The position numbers were made by a program, and so were the translations under genes. A stretch of DNA of 64,000 bases. It comes from Paenibacillus pabuli NBRC 13638. Lineage in GTDB: Bacteria; Bacillota; Bacilli; Paenibacillales; Paenibacillaceae. Each line of letters starts with the position of its first letter. The stretch's first letter is position 1. The notes below the pieces were generated by a model that was not told where the DNA came from, did not search any database, and saw only the letters and a program-made list of their open reading frames with translations. Below are positions 1 through 8,334 of this stretch, one piece after another. Where the stretch lies: positions 268,622 through 332,621 of the forward strand of contig NZ_BCNM01000004.1 of the NCBI RefSeq assembly GCF_001514495.1, in the 5' to 3' direction.

Positions 1-12
1 ACACGTGGGAAC

Positions 13-1233
13 ATGCTGAGAATGCTGAAGAAGATGGACGGGGTTATTCTGTTTGTGCTGCTGCTGCTTATGGTTATGAGTGTGTTTACAGTATACAGTG
101 CCATTCAGTCCGATCCGAATTTGGGAAATCATCATATCAAAACGTTATTGTTTTACGGGATTGGATTCGTGGCCGTCGTTGGTATTGGATTGGTTAATTA
201 TAAACTGTACATCCAATATGCATTTTATATTTACGGGATTGGGATCATCCTGCTGATTCTTGTCAACTTTGTTGGCGGGCCTATTAATAATGCGAATGGC
301 TGGATCAAGATTAATGAATATCTTTCTTTTCAACCGGCAGAATTGTTCAAAATGATCCTAATTCTGTTTCTGGCGCATGTATTGGTCAAAAGGAAAAAGT
401 CTACGCTTCGCTTCTGGAAAGATATTGTGCCCATTGGTTTATGGACGTTCGTTCCTTTTGCGCTCGTGATGGCTCAAAATGACTTGGGAAATGCCCTCGG
501 ATACCTCGTGATCCTGGTCGCTGTGTTATGGATCGGAAATATCAAATGGTCGCACGCACTCATTGCTCTTGTCATTGTAGGGGTGGCTTTTTTTGGATTC
601 GTCAAAGCCTATACGACATATCATGATGAAATCTATACCTTTCTGGAAAAGGCGAACCGTCAGCATTGGGCCGAGCGGATTGATCCCTGGCTTGTCCCGG
701 ATAAGGCAACGTCGAAAGCTTCCTGGCATACGAAAAATGCGGGTCTTGCGATAGGCTCGGGAGGCGTAACAGGCAAAGGTTACATGCAGGGCACATCCGT
801 GCAATCGGGCCGTGTACCGTATACGTATTCGGATTCCATTTTTGTGGTCATTGCAGAGGAGTTTGGTTTTGTAGGCGGATCTGTTCTGCTCTTGCTGTAT
901 TTTATCCTCATTCATCGGATGGTGTTAATCGCTTTACACTGTAGAGACAGGGCAGGGCCTGTCGTGATTGTAGGGATTATCGGCATGCTGTTATATCAAG
1001 TATTTGAAAACATTGGTGCTTTCCTCGGGCTGATGCCGCTTACGGGCATTACGCTGCCGTTTATCAGCTATGGAGGCACCTCGCTGCTCATTAATATGGC
1101 GTGTATCGGGTTGGTGATGAGCATTAAATTGTATGGTCAGGAAGAAGAGGACGAACTTCTTATGGGAGAACAACGGCCTACCTTGCTGGAACGCTTATGG
1201 AGTATGGTCAAAAAGGAAAAGACAACAGCGTAA
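13..1233 (+). CDS. rodA: RodA/FtsW/SpoVE-family peptidoglycan glycosyltransferase
   Basis: SEDS-family integral membrane protein, 406 aa, about ten hydrophobic segments. The family polymerises lipid II into glycan strands with a partner class B PBP; RodA works in elongation, FtsW in division, SpoVE in spore cortex. Family blocks are visible: GSGGVTGKGYMQG, then SDSIFVVIAEEFGFVGG (the family's catalytic Asp region, usually TDFIF, here SDSIF) and PFISYGGTSL near the C-terminus. The ATG at 13 is used; the ATG at 22 is in frame and also possible. Only 12 bases precede it, so upstream context is unseen. A terminator follows at 1336. RodA is preferred because no division genes are adjacent, but the choice among RodA, FtsW and SpoVE is uncertain. 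Confidence 0.8.
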   Translation: MLRMLKKMDGVILFVLLLLMVMSVFTVYSAIQSDPNLGNHHIKTLLFYGIGFVAVVGIGLVNYKLYIQYAFYIYGIGIILLILVNFVGGPINNANGWIKINEYLSFQPAELFKMILILFLAHVLVKRKKSTLRFWKDIVPIGLWTFVPFALVMAQNDLGNALGYLVILVAVLWIGNIKWSHALIALVIVGVAFFGFVKAYTTYHDEIYTFLEKANRQHWAERIDPWLVPDKATSKASWHTKNAGLAIGSGGVTGKGYMQGTSVQSGRVPYTYSDSIFVVIAEEFGFVGGSVLLLLYFILIHRMVLIALHCRDRAGPVVIVGIIGMLLYQVFENIGAFLGLMPLTGITLPFISYGGTSLLINMACIGLVMSIKLYGQEEEDELLMGEQRPTLLERLWSMVKKEKTTA

Positions 1234-1335
1234 TCCTGAACTTTGGTATGATTCATCTCTGCCATGGATATTACCTTCCCATTCAGAGGATTGTTGGGTA
1301 TGTTATGGAGCAGTAAGTGATTTGTTTGCTAGTTC

Positions 1336-1380
1336 GATCTTTGCCTGCGAAGCCAGGTGAAGATCTTCTTTTTGTTTTTA
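1336..1380 (+). terminator. Rho-independent terminator after rodA
   Basis: Stem GATCTT-GCCTG pairs with CAGG(T)G-AAGATC and is followed by a T-rich tail. It lies about 100 bases after the rodA stop. Confidence 0.75.
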
Positions 1381-1787
1381 AGGTAGTGTGTGAATGTTGA
1401 ACTTTGAATTTTAGATGAATGACAAATTTAAATTTTATTGACAAATATTTCAATTCTGTATTATCCTCATTTTAACTAGATTTAAAAGTATTTTACCCGC
1501 CTCCTTACACTCTCCACGTCAGACAGTAATCAATACGTTAAATATAAGTTATTAAACAACTTCCCACTCAGCACTCAGTCATGCCAATAATGAATCTGTT
1601 CGTGATTCGTTCGCGCACTCTTCCCTAGATACTCAGCATAAGTCAGCTGCTCTGGAGAATCCTTATTCTCCTCGTGCCTCTCAGATCAGCATTTGATATT
1701 CCGTTCCTTCATCCTGTATGTAATTTCTACAAATAAGCCTATTGGTTCTGAACAAAAAATCCATTGGCTAGTTTATTTCTCGAAAAA
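1381..1787. other. AT-rich intergenic stretch before chitinase regulatory region
   Basis: I see no convincing gene here. TTGACA at 1438 and TATTAT at 1459 form a possible promoter with a short 15-base spacer. A small hairpin, GGAGAAT/ATTCTCC, lies at 1654-1671. Confidence 0.4.
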
Positions 1788-1824
1788 TGAAATCGATTTC
1801 AACATTGTTTGTAAACGCTTACTT
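1788..1824 (+). promoter_or_regulatory. Two tandem cre-like (CcpA/LacI-family) operators
   Basis: Site 1, TGAAATCGATTTCA (1788-1801), is a perfect palindrome. Site 2, TTGTAAACGCTTACTT (1809-1824), fits the cre consensus WTGNAANCGNWNNCW fully. The TG starts of the two sites are 22 bp apart, about two helical turns, so bound dimers would face the same side. They lie about 190 bp upstream of the chitinase start. Carbon catabolite control of a chitin-degrading enzyme fits; a dedicated LacI-family repressor is the alternative. Confidence 0.7.
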
Positions 1825-1866
1825 TGTTTTAGTTCTGTTTGGATGAAAATGAAAGGATGAGAAGCC

Positions 1867-1977
1867 ATGTGTCTTATCAAGTGTGGCTGCACAGCGACAG
1901 TGATCAAGGAAGAGGGAAGTAGTGCGGTGCGGGGGCCTCCTGACAAAGGGGATGCAGGCGAAGGATCAGGTCGCTGA
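1867..1977 (+). CDS. Possible 36-codon leader ORF upstream of chitinase
   Basis: ATG at 1867 follows GAAAGGATGAGAAGCC, which contains a fair ribosome site (AAAGGA). The peptide starts MCLIKCGCTATVIKEEGSS and ends in a Gly-rich tail, with three cysteines in its first eight residues. It sits between the operators and the chitinase start, 34 bases before the GTG. No family is recognised. It may be a translated leader or a chance ORF. Confidence 0.25.
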   Translation: MCLIKCGCTATVIKEEGSSAVRGPPDKGDAGEGSGR

Positions 1978-2011
1978 ATAATTAATTTTAAACCCAAAAG
2001 GAGAGTTTAAG

Positions 2012-3571
2012 GTGAATAAAAATCGATTCGTTAAGAACCCGTCGATCGTCAAAGTGTTTATGCTCTTATTTTTGTCTTTCGTATTAATGGCTTCGACGTT
2101 AGTCATTGGACCTGCTAAGAAGGCCGACGCAGCTCCTCTTCCAAAGAAAATTATTGCTTATGTGGCTGGTTGGGCCAATTGGACCGCGAATGATATCAAA
2201 GCAGAACAGCTCTCTCACATCAATTACTCCTTCGCTCTCATCTCCAACGGCAAAGCAACCATTACGGATTCAGATCGTACCAAACTGCAACTCATGGTTG
2301 GACTGAAATCCAGAAATCCGGATTTAAAGGTGTTATTGTCTGTTGGGGGCTGGGGAGCCAACGGTTTTTCAGACGCAGCACTAACAGACGCCTCACGTAC
2401 AACCTTTGCCGACAGCATCGTGCAGCTGGTAACCTCCAATAATCTGGATGGCGTCGATCTGGATTGGGAATATCCGACCAACCCTGCTGCCGGCACAACA
2501 GCACGGCCACAGGATAAACAAAATTTTACACAACTGCTCTCGAAGGTTCGTGAAAAGCTGAATGCGCAAGGGCAAATCAATGGCAAGCAATATTTGCTGA
2601 CTATTGCTGCCGGAGCGAGCAGCAGTTATCTGAACGGAGTGGAAATCAATAATATCACGCCTCTGCTTGATTGGATCAATCTCATGACTTACGATTTCCA
2701 TGGAACCTGGGACGCAACCACAGGTCATCATACGAATCTGTCTGGCAGAGATATTAGTGTAACGTCTGCGGTTAATCTGTTCAGAAACAGCGGTGTTCCC
2801 GCGAACAAACTGGTCATTGGTGGAGCCTTTTACGGCCGGGCCTGGACGGGTGTTCAGAATTCGAACAATGGTCTGGACAGACCCGCTTCCGGTGGTTTTG
2901 AGCCCGATTACAACACGATTGTCAGCCAATATCTGAATAAAAACGGATATACACGGTACTGGGACAGCAGTGCCCAAGCTCCTTATCTGTTTAACGGGAA
3001 TACCTTTATCTCGTATGACGACCCGCAATCACTCAGCCTGAAGGTGCAATATGTAAAAAACAGCAATCTGGGTGGCATCATGTTCTGGGAATACAGCAAT
3101 GACCGCTCAGGTGCGCTGCTTCAGGCTGTATACTCAGAAGTTACGGGTGGTGGTACGGTGCAGCCTCCCAATCCAAGTGGGTATAACTATCTGGTTGCTC
3201 AGGCCAATCAGCAAATCGTCTCTGCCGAGAATCAAGGCAATGACCAGCTTGTCGCCAATCGGACGACGGCAGGAGACTGGGAGCTGTTTGAGTGGATCAC
3301 GAATTCTGACGGAACGGTGTCCCTCAAGTCCAAAATCAATAATAAATATGTCACAGCAGATGTCAATGCGGGTGGTGCTCTGATCGCAAAAGCCACAACC
3401 ATTCAGCAATGGGAGAAATTCAATCGAGTGGATTTGGGTGATGGAACAATTGCATTGCAGGCACTTGCGAATAACCTGTATGTGACCTGTGATCTGAATA
3501 ATGGCGGTAAGCTTGTAGCGAGTCGCAATTCGGTTGGCGGGGCCTGGGAAGCTTTCCGGGTGAATAAGTAA
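2012..3571 (+). CDS. Secreted GH18 chitinase with C-terminal beta-trefoil domain
   Basis: Predicted extracellular chitinase, 519 aa, hydrolysing beta-1,4-GlcNAc bonds. Signal peptide about residues 1-40, likely cut after ADA. The GH18 catalytic domain spans about 45-375, with LLSVGGWG (108-115) and the hallmark DGVDLDWEYP (146-155), whose Glu153 is the expected proton donor; MTYDFHG is also present. A short GGGTVQPPNPSG linker leads to about 130 residues of three similar blocks (YLVAQANQQ..., VSLKSKINNKYVTAD, IALQALANNLYVTCD) resembling a fascin-like beta-trefoil, probably for carbohydrate binding. The GTG start at 2012 is chosen because AAAGGAGAG lies just upstream. It appears monocistronic, with tandem cre-like operators upstream and a hairpin downstream. 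Confidence 0.9.
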   Translation: MNKNRFVKNPSIVKVFMLLFLSFVLMASTLVIGPAKKADAAPLPKKIIAYVAGWANWTANDIKAEQLSHINYSFALISNGKATITDSDRTKLQLMVGLKSRNPDLKVLLSVGGWGANGFSDAALTDASRTTFADSIVQLVTSNNLDGVDLDWEYPTNPAAGTTARPQDKQNFTQLLSKVREKLNAQGQINGKQYLLTIAAGASSSYLNGVEINNITPLLDWINLMTYDFHGTWDATTGHHTNLSGRDISVTSAVNLFRNSGVPANKLVIGGAFYGRAWTGVQNSNNGLDRPASGGFEPDYNTIVSQYLNKNGYTRYWDSSAQAPYLFNGNTFISYDDPQSLSLKVQYVKNSNLGGIMFWEYSNDRSGALLQAVYSEVTGGGTVQPPNPSGYNYLVAQANQQIVSAENQGNDQLVANRTTAGDWELFEWITNSDGTVSLKSKINNKYVTADVNAGGALIAKATTIQQWEKFNRVDLGDGTIALQALANNLYVTCDLNNGGKLVASRNSVGGAWEAFRVNK

Positions 3572-3649
3572 CCGAGAAAGAAAGATACTCATGTATCAGT
3601 CGATTGGCAACATCAAGGGTGGTTTAGCGTAGTTTTATATTTTTCAAGG

Positions 3650-3690
3650 AAGTGCCAGCCGACAAGCGTTTCATCGGCAGGTGCTTCTTT
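3650..3690 (+). terminator. Probable terminator after chitinase
   Basis: AAGTGCC-A-GCCGA pairs with TCGGC-A-GGTGCTT (two wobble pairs and one A.A mismatch). The T tract is interrupted, so termination may be partial. Confidence 0.5.
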
Positions 3691-3866
3691 GACCTTTGTC
3701 CGTTATGAGCGAGTTAACAGTCCTTTTCATTTTAAGTCTAACCCTCCTATTAAAATTTTTAGTAGATTTGTAATCTAGCAGGTTTACTTCCCTCTCTTCC
3801 GGGCATACTGATAGACATGAGAGAGTTACAGGGATCATGATCAGGGAGCCGAGGGGGAGAAACGGA

Positions 3867-4532
3867 ATGAGCAGAAGAATCGTGAAACAAATTGGACTTA
3901 TTATGGTATGTCTTATGATGATGATTATGATGTGGGAAGGTCAGAAAACCGATGCAGCTGTGGCGGCCACAGCGATTCCGGAACAATCCATTCGCTTGCG
4001 TATTCTCGCTAACTCGGATGCAGCGGGAGATCAGTTGGTCAAACGCGAGATCCGTGACGCTGTCGTTTCCCAGATGGATGAGTGGGTAACCGAACTGGAG
4101 AATCCGCAAAGTCTGGAAGAAGCGCGTGGGGTCATCCGTCAGCATTTATCTGAAATCGAGGATCGTGTGGGAGAAGAGCTTGCCAATCGTGGTTTAACCT
4201 ATTCGTATCAGGTGGAACTCGGCGTTGTTCCGTTTCCGACCAAATTATATGGGGGTACCGTATATCCTGCTGGAGATTACGAAGCAGTGCGGATAACACT
4301 GGGGAAAGGTGAAGGTCAAAACTGGTGGTGCGTGTTGTTTCCGCCTTTGTGCTTCATAGATGCGGGGACAGGTGATGCACTGGCGAAGCCTGCAACAGCA
4401 TCCGCAGCTGCAGTTGCTGCAGAGCCGGGAGATGCGCAGGCATCCGTGCAGGGCGCTGCACCTGAGGCTCGTTTCTTCCTCTGGGATATGGCGGTCAAAA
4501 TGTGGGATTGGGTGACGGGTTTGTTTGCGTAA
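3867..4532 (+). CDS. spoIIR: Stage II sporulation protein R (SpoIIR)
   Basis: Secreted forespore signal that activates the SpoIIGA protease across the septum, so that pro-sigma-E is processed in the mother cell. N-terminal hydrophobic export segment about residues 5-22, then the family core IRLRILANSDAAGDQLVKR and VRDAV-type helix; the conserved end GQNWWCVLFPPLCF with its two cysteines is intact. An Ala-rich tail of about 50 residues follows. The ATG at 3867 is preferred over 3837 because GAGGGGGAG precedes it at ribosome-site distance; it gives 221 aa. A terminator-like hairpin follows. The position upstream of ywlC matches Bacillus subtilis order. Confidence 0.92.
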   Translation: MSRRIVKQIGLIMVCLMMMIMMWEGQKTDAAVAATAIPEQSIRLRILANSDAAGDQLVKREIRDAVVSQMDEWVTELENPQSLEEARGVIRQHLSEIEDRVGEELANRGLTYSYQVELGVVPFPTKLYGGTVYPAGDYEAVRITLGKGEGQNWWCVLFPPLCFIDAGTGDALAKPATASAAAVAAEPGDAQASVQGAAPEARFFLWDMAVKMWDWVTGLFA

Positions 4533-4565
4533 CGGTGTACCATGCAGCTGGATATAAACTTTATC

Positions 4566-4600
4566 AAGGGGCCTTCGATTCAGGGGAGAGCCCTTTTGTC
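4566..4600 (+). terminator. Probable terminator after spoIIR
   Basis: AAGGGGC and GAGCCCTT pair around a short imperfect inner stem and are followed by TTTTGTC. Confidence 0.5.
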
Positions 4601-4779
4601 TTATTATAGGTTAGATCAAGGATCACACGATGTAAGTTACAGGGAAGAATCAAGACCGCATCCTTGGGTGGAGCAGATATGTTATAATTATAGGAATCAG
4701 AAAATCTAAGCGAATAGGCCTCGCGTAAGCGGGATGCCCTGCATTAACTACCCTACTGAAGTTTAGGAATGATGGATAT

Positions 4780-5973
4780 ATGACGAGAGAGAACGAGCAA
4801 TTGCATCAGTCTTCCATGAAAGGCATGGAGAATGATGAAAGTACAGAGGAAATGGTTACGAGCATGTGGGATGTCCATGTACTGGTAACCAATGAGAACA
4901 CGGATGATGTGGCAAAAGGTAGTGCGTATACACAGGCTCTTGCTGACTTGCAGGATGCCGCAGCCTGTCTTCGTCAAGGGCAGATCGTGGCTTTCCCGAC
5001 CGAGACGGTATACGGTCTTGGCGCAGACGCTCGCAGCACAGCTGCGGTGGAAGCTGTGTTTGCAGCCAAGGGGCGGCCTTCAGACAACCCGCTGATTGTG
5101 CATATTGCACAGCGTGACCAGCTGGATTCACTGGTCACGGAAGTGAATCGCACAGCGGAGGCCCTGATGACGGCCTTCTGGCCGGGGCCGCTTACGCTTG
5201 TGCTGCCGGTTAGGCCAGGGGCGGTATCTCCGCGGGTTACCGCCGGTCTGGATACGGTGGCCGTGCGGATGCCGGATCATCCGGTGGCCTTGCAGTTGAT
5301 CGCGGCGGCGGGATGCCCGGTCGCCGCGCCGAGCGCCAACCGCTCCGGGCGGCCAAGCCCGACCCTCGCCGCACATGTGCGCGAGGATCTGGCAGGCCGC
5401 ATCGGCGGCATCGTGGACGGCGGCCCCACCGGGGTGGGCGTCGAGTCCACGGTGGTGCAGGCTGGTGACGACGGTACCGTCACCATCCTGCGCCCTGGCG
5501 GCATTACGGCGGAACAGTTGTCCGCCGTTGCCGCCCGTGTCGCCACGGACCCGGCGCTGCTCGCCGAGGGGTCCGGTGGCGATGACAGCCCGGCGCCGCG
5601 CTCGCCGGGCATGAAGTACACGCACTACGCGCCCGCAGGTGCGCTGTGCGTGGTGGAGGGGCCGCCCGCAGCGGTGGTGGCCTGGATCAGCGCCGCCCTC
5701 GCAGAGGCGGCGCAGCGCGGAGAGCGCACCGCGGTGCTGGCATTCGCCGAGCACGCGGAGCAGTACCGCGCCGATGCCGTGTTCTCGCTGGGCGAAGCCA
5801 GCGAGCTGGAGGAAGCAGCGCGCCGGCTGTACGCCGCGCTGCGCAGCTGCGATGAGCAGGGCGCCACATATATTGTGGCTGAAGCCTGCTCGCGCGAAGG
5901 GCTGGGAGCAGCCGTCATGAACCGGCTGCTCAAGGCGGCGGGTCACCGACTCATACAAGTCGGCAACCCGTAG
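4780..5973 (+). CDS. ywlC: Threonylcarbamoyl-AMP synthase (Sua5/YwlC type)
   Basis: Makes threonylcarbamoyl-AMP from threonine, bicarbonate and ATP for t6A37 of ANN-decoding tRNAs. The YrdC domain is about residues 55-240, with FPTETVYGLGADA (72-84) and KGRPSDNPLIVHI, the nucleotide-binding KxR/SxN region. The C-terminal Sua5 domain follows the linker ending YTHYAPAG. At 397 aa it is longer than the roughly 345 aa B. subtilis protein, mostly at the N-terminus. The start is uncertain: 4780 is the longest ORF, but ATG 4864, preceded by AGAGGAA, would give a more usual N-terminus. From about 5150 the gene becomes strikingly GC-rich, unlike its 5' end and neighbours. Confidence 0.88.
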   Translation: MTRENEQLHQSSMKGMENDESTEEMVTSMWDVHVLVTNENTDDVAKGSAYTQALADLQDAAACLRQGQIVAFPTETVYGLGADARSTAAVEAVFAAKGRPSDNPLIVHIAQRDQLDSLVTEVNRTAEALMTAFWPGPLTLVLPVRPGAVSPRVTAGLDTVAVRMPDHPVALQLIAAAGCPVAAPSANRSGRPSPTLAAHVREDLAGRIGGIVDGGPTGVGVESTVVQAGDDGTVTILRPGGITAEQLSAVAARVATDPALLAEGSGGDDSPAPRSPGMKYTHYAPAGALCVVEGPPAAVVAWISAALAEAAQRGERTAVLAFAEHAEQYRADAVFSLGEASELEEAARRLYAALRSCDEQGATYIVAEACSREGLGAAVMNRLLKAAGHRLIQVGNP

Positions 5974-6137
5974 CCCCCTTTCCATAATAATCTATGAGTA
6001 TTTCCCTTTGGCATCTGCCCTCTAGCCACGACTAAACATTCATTCTTTGAATGCCGGCAATGCAAAAGGTTTCCTCCGGTCATGTTTATGTCCTTGTCCG
6101 CATATGGTGTACAAGAACCTTTACGTGACTTGGGGGT

Positions 6138-6704
6138 ATGGGGATGTGGGATGTGTCTGCCCATGTTGGGCAGTTGGTAACCATTTTGATTATGGCCGTC
6201 GCACTCGGACTCGATGCTTTCTCACTCGGAATCGGGATTGGCATGAAGGGAATCCGTCTGCAAGACATATTGCGGATCAGTATCGTAACGGCCCTGTTTC
6301 ACATCATCATGCCGCTCATCGGCATGTATACAGGCAAATACGTCAGTTCACTGCTCGGTGATATCACCACGTATGCCGCAGGGGGACTGCTGGTTCTCCT
6401 GGGCGCCCATATGATTCTGAACGCCTTTCGTGAAGGAGATACCAAGCTGGTGGATCACCGATCCCTACTCGGTGTAATTCTGTTCTCGCTCAGTGTCAGT
6501 GTCGATTCATTTTCCGTTGGTGTCTCGCTGGGCATGTTCAGCAGTGATTTGGTGATAACGGTGCTGGCTTTCGGGATATGCGGCGGATTGATGTCTGTCC
6601 TGGGTCTGTTGTTGGGACGGCGTGTGAGCCAAAATATGGGGGACTACGGAGAAGCGGTTGGCGGAGCAATCTTGCTCGCTTTTGGACTTTTGTTTATATT
6701 TTAG
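6138..6704 (+). CDS. mntP: MntP-family manganese efflux pump
   Basis: Small integral membrane protein, 188 aa, six predicted helices in two repeats. The family exports Mn2+ and protects against manganese excess. The repeat motifs are ALGLDAFSLGIGIGMKG near the N-terminus and SVDSFSVGVSLGMF in the second half; the Asp residues in them are essential in the family. The ATG at 6138 follows GGGGG at close range; ATG 6144 is in frame. The order between ywlC and ywlE matches ywlD of B. subtilis. I saw no yybP-ykoY manganese riboswitch in the 164 bases upstream, so regulation is not evident. Confidence 0.88.
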   Translation: MGMWDVSAHVGQLVTILIMAVALGLDAFSLGIGIGMKGIRLQDILRISIVTALFHIIMPLIGMYTGKYVSSLLGDITTYAAGGLLVLLGAHMILNAFREGDTKLVDHRSLLGVILFSLSVSVDSFSVGVSLGMFSSDLVITVLAFGICGGLMSVLGLLLGRRVSQNMGDYGEAVGGAILLAFGLLFIF

Positions 6705-6827
6705 AATACAACGTTAATGACGACTACAGCCAAGTACAGTCTTCAATATAGGATTATAAGGTTCACTGGATGAAATGGAGTTAGAAACATGATTCGACAA
6801 CATTTGCAAAATGGGGAGGCTACCACA

Positions 6828-7400
6828 ATGAAACATATTTTGTTTGTATGTACAGGGAATACATGCCGCAGCCCCATGGCAGAGGGGCTTATGCGTAAAC
6901 TGGCATCGGAGCGGGGCATTCAAGTGGATGTTCGTTCTGCAGGCGTAGCCGCAACAACAGGTATGCCCATTTCCCACCACGCGGAGGCGGTATTGAGGGA
7001 TCATAACGTTGAAGGGCCGCCTCATTCGACGATGCTTAGTCCGAACCTGGTTGGCTGGGCGGACCTTATACTAACGTTAACACGGAGCCATAAACAGCAT
7101 GTTATGCAGGTTTTCCCCGACGCGGTACACAAGACGTACACCTTGAAGGAATATGTGGAGAATGACGAGCAAGTCCTGAATGATCTTCAGGAATTGGACA
7201 GCCTGTTTGCCACATTGGAGATGAAACGTGCGCTCGGTCAGGAGATCTCGGCGTCAGAACGGGAGCGGGCGATTGAAATCAGACAGCGCATTCCGAGCTT
7301 TGATATTTCGGACCCGTTTGGCGGTAGTCGCGACGATTACAACATAGCTGCGGCAGAGATTCGGACCGCGCTCGACAGGCTTTTGGACAAGTTGGATTAA
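6828..7400 (+). CDS. ywlE: Protein-arginine-phosphate phosphatase YwlE
   Basis: Low-molecular-weight phosphatase fold. YwlE removes phosphate from arginines phosphorylated by McsB, opposing arginine-phosphate tagging for ClpCP. The P-loop VCTGNTCRSPMAEG starts at residue 7; the Thr within CTGNTCRS is the residue that favours phosphoarginine over phosphotyrosine in the family. The general-acid region ISDPFGGSRDDY is near the C-terminus. ATG 6828 is used because GGGGAGG lies at 6813-6819; the upstream ATG at 6789 lacks such a site. About 190 aa, some 35 longer than B. subtilis YwlE owing to extra sequence (around residues 115-155) before the acid loop. Confidence 0.85.
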   Translation: MKHILFVCTGNTCRSPMAEGLMRKLASERGIQVDVRSAGVAATTGMPISHHAEAVLRDHNVEGPPHSTMLSPNLVGWADLILTLTRSHKQHVMQVFPDAVHKTYTLKEYVENDEQVLNDLQELDSLFATLEMKRALGQEISASERERAIEIRQRIPSFDISDPFGGSRDDYNIAAAEIRTALDRLLDKLD

Positions 7401-7453
7401 TTCGAGTCATTGTATTTCCATCTCAAAAACGGACACGGGATGTAAATTACCCG

Positions 7454-7482
7454 TTGATTTTAAACGCAGGTTGTTTTATGAT
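7454..7482 (+). promoter_or_regulatory. Sigma-A-type promoter for the ZTP riboswitch transcript
   Basis: TTGATT (7454-7459), 17-base spacer, TATGAT (7477-7482). The predicted start near 7489 is just before the riboswitch aptamer, which supports the assignment. Confidence 0.7.
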
Positions 7483-7497
7483 GAAAGGGAAAACAGG

Positions 7498-7572
7498 GAT
7501 CCGGTGTAACTGGCGACGAAGTGGGCATAACCACGATGGAGCACCGGAACAAACGGCCGGTCGCCTGGGCAA
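7498..7572 (+). promoter_or_regulatory. ZTP (pfl) riboswitch aptamer
   Basis: Matches the pfl consensus in order. P1 is CCGGTG (7501-7506) with CACCGG (7542-7547). The conserved ACTGGCG (7509-7515) is followed by a GTGG/CCAC stem (7521-7534) and ATGGAGC. The 3' part CCGGTCGCCTGGGCA (7557-7571) carries the conserved CGCCTGGGC, whose CGCC can form the pseudoknot with TGGCG. Family knowledge: the RNA senses ZTP/ZMP, which accumulates when 10-formyl-THF is short, and turns one-carbon and purine genes on. Here it precedes ywlG and then glyA. Confidence 0.9.
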
Positions 7573-7611
7573 AAGAGCAATTCTGCGATACCCGCAGACT
7601 GCTCTTTTTTT
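7573..7611 (+). terminator. Riboswitch-controlled intrinsic terminator
   Basis: AAGAGCA/TGCTCTT outer stem with inner CTGCG/CGCAG, followed directly by a T run. It begins one base after the aptamer's last conserved block, as expected for an expression platform where ligand binding prevents termination. Confidence 0.85.
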
Positions 7612-7716
7612 CGTCTTTCATCTGAATATTCGCTATAATAGTACCTGAAATGCCGTGCAGCAATACGAAGGACAGCTAAGAGAAAGCCGGGCATGATTTT
7701 ATCGGGAGGCGATAGG

Positions 7717-8310
7717 ATGACTATTGAGTTGGATTCGGAACAACCCGGATTGCATGAACAGACCGCATCCATTCTGCGTGAATTGGCGCTTGCCGGACAG
7801 CTTGGGCATGGTCAGATCGTTGTGATCGGCACCAGTACAAGTGAAGTCGCAGGCAAACGGATTGGTACAAGCGGTGCGATTGAAGTAGCGCAGCAGCTTC
7901 TTGCAGGTATATCCGAGGTGCAGCGGGAGTTCGGTTTCGATGTTGTATTTCAATGCTGTGAGCATTTGAACCGTGCACTGGTGATGGAACGTTCCTTGCT
8001 TACACGTCTTGGATTGACTGAAGTTGGTGCGGTACCTGTGCCCAAAGCAGGTGGTTCCATGGCATCCGCAGCGTATCGCTCGCTAACCGACCCATGTCTC
8101 GCTGAACATGTGCAGGCCCATGCAGGAATGGATATCGGAGAGACGATGATTGGCATGCACTTACGTCATGTGGCTGTACCTTTCCGAACAACGCTCCGCT
8201 ACATTGGGGATGCGAGGGTAACTACAGCACTTACTCGTCCCAAGTTGATCGGCGGCGAACGCGCAGTATATCGTATGGAAGAGCAACCAGATTCGACATT
8301 TTGTGACTAA
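7717..8310 (+). CDS. ywlG: YwlG / UPF0340 (TIGR01440) family protein
   Basis: Conserved Bacillales protein of unknown function, 197 aa from ATG 7717, chosen because GGGAGG sits at 7702-7707; the ATG at 7693 lacks a ribosome site. The recognisable family text is VVIGTSTSEVAGKRIGTSG near the N-terminus, then FQCCEHLNRALVMER and PKAGGSMASAA. No signal peptide or membrane segment. In B. subtilis rpiB (ywlF) lies between ywlE and ywlG; here that space holds only the ZTP riboswitch. Control by ZTP links ywlG to one-carbon or purine supply, which is an inference and not a known activity. Confidence 0.85.
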   Translation: MTIELDSEQPGLHEQTASILRELALAGQLGHGQIVVIGTSTSEVAGKRIGTSGAIEVAQQLLAGISEVQREFGFDVVFQCCEHLNRALVMERSLLTRLGLTEVGAVPVPKAGGSMASAAYRSLTDPCLAEHVQAHAGMDIGETMIGMHLRHVAVPFRTTLRYIGDARVTTALTRPKLIGGERAVYRMEEQPDSTFCD

Positions 8311-8334
8311 CGTATAAACCGAAACGATTGGTTA

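Noticed and set aside
1133..1360. 75-codon ORF overlapping the rodA end
   Set aside because: Out-of-frame reading of rodA and its terminator, with no ribosome site.
5974..6137. yybP-ykoY manganese riboswitch before mntP
   Set aside because: The conserved cross-loop sequences are missing; only a loose AAAGGTT/AACCTTT pairing exists.
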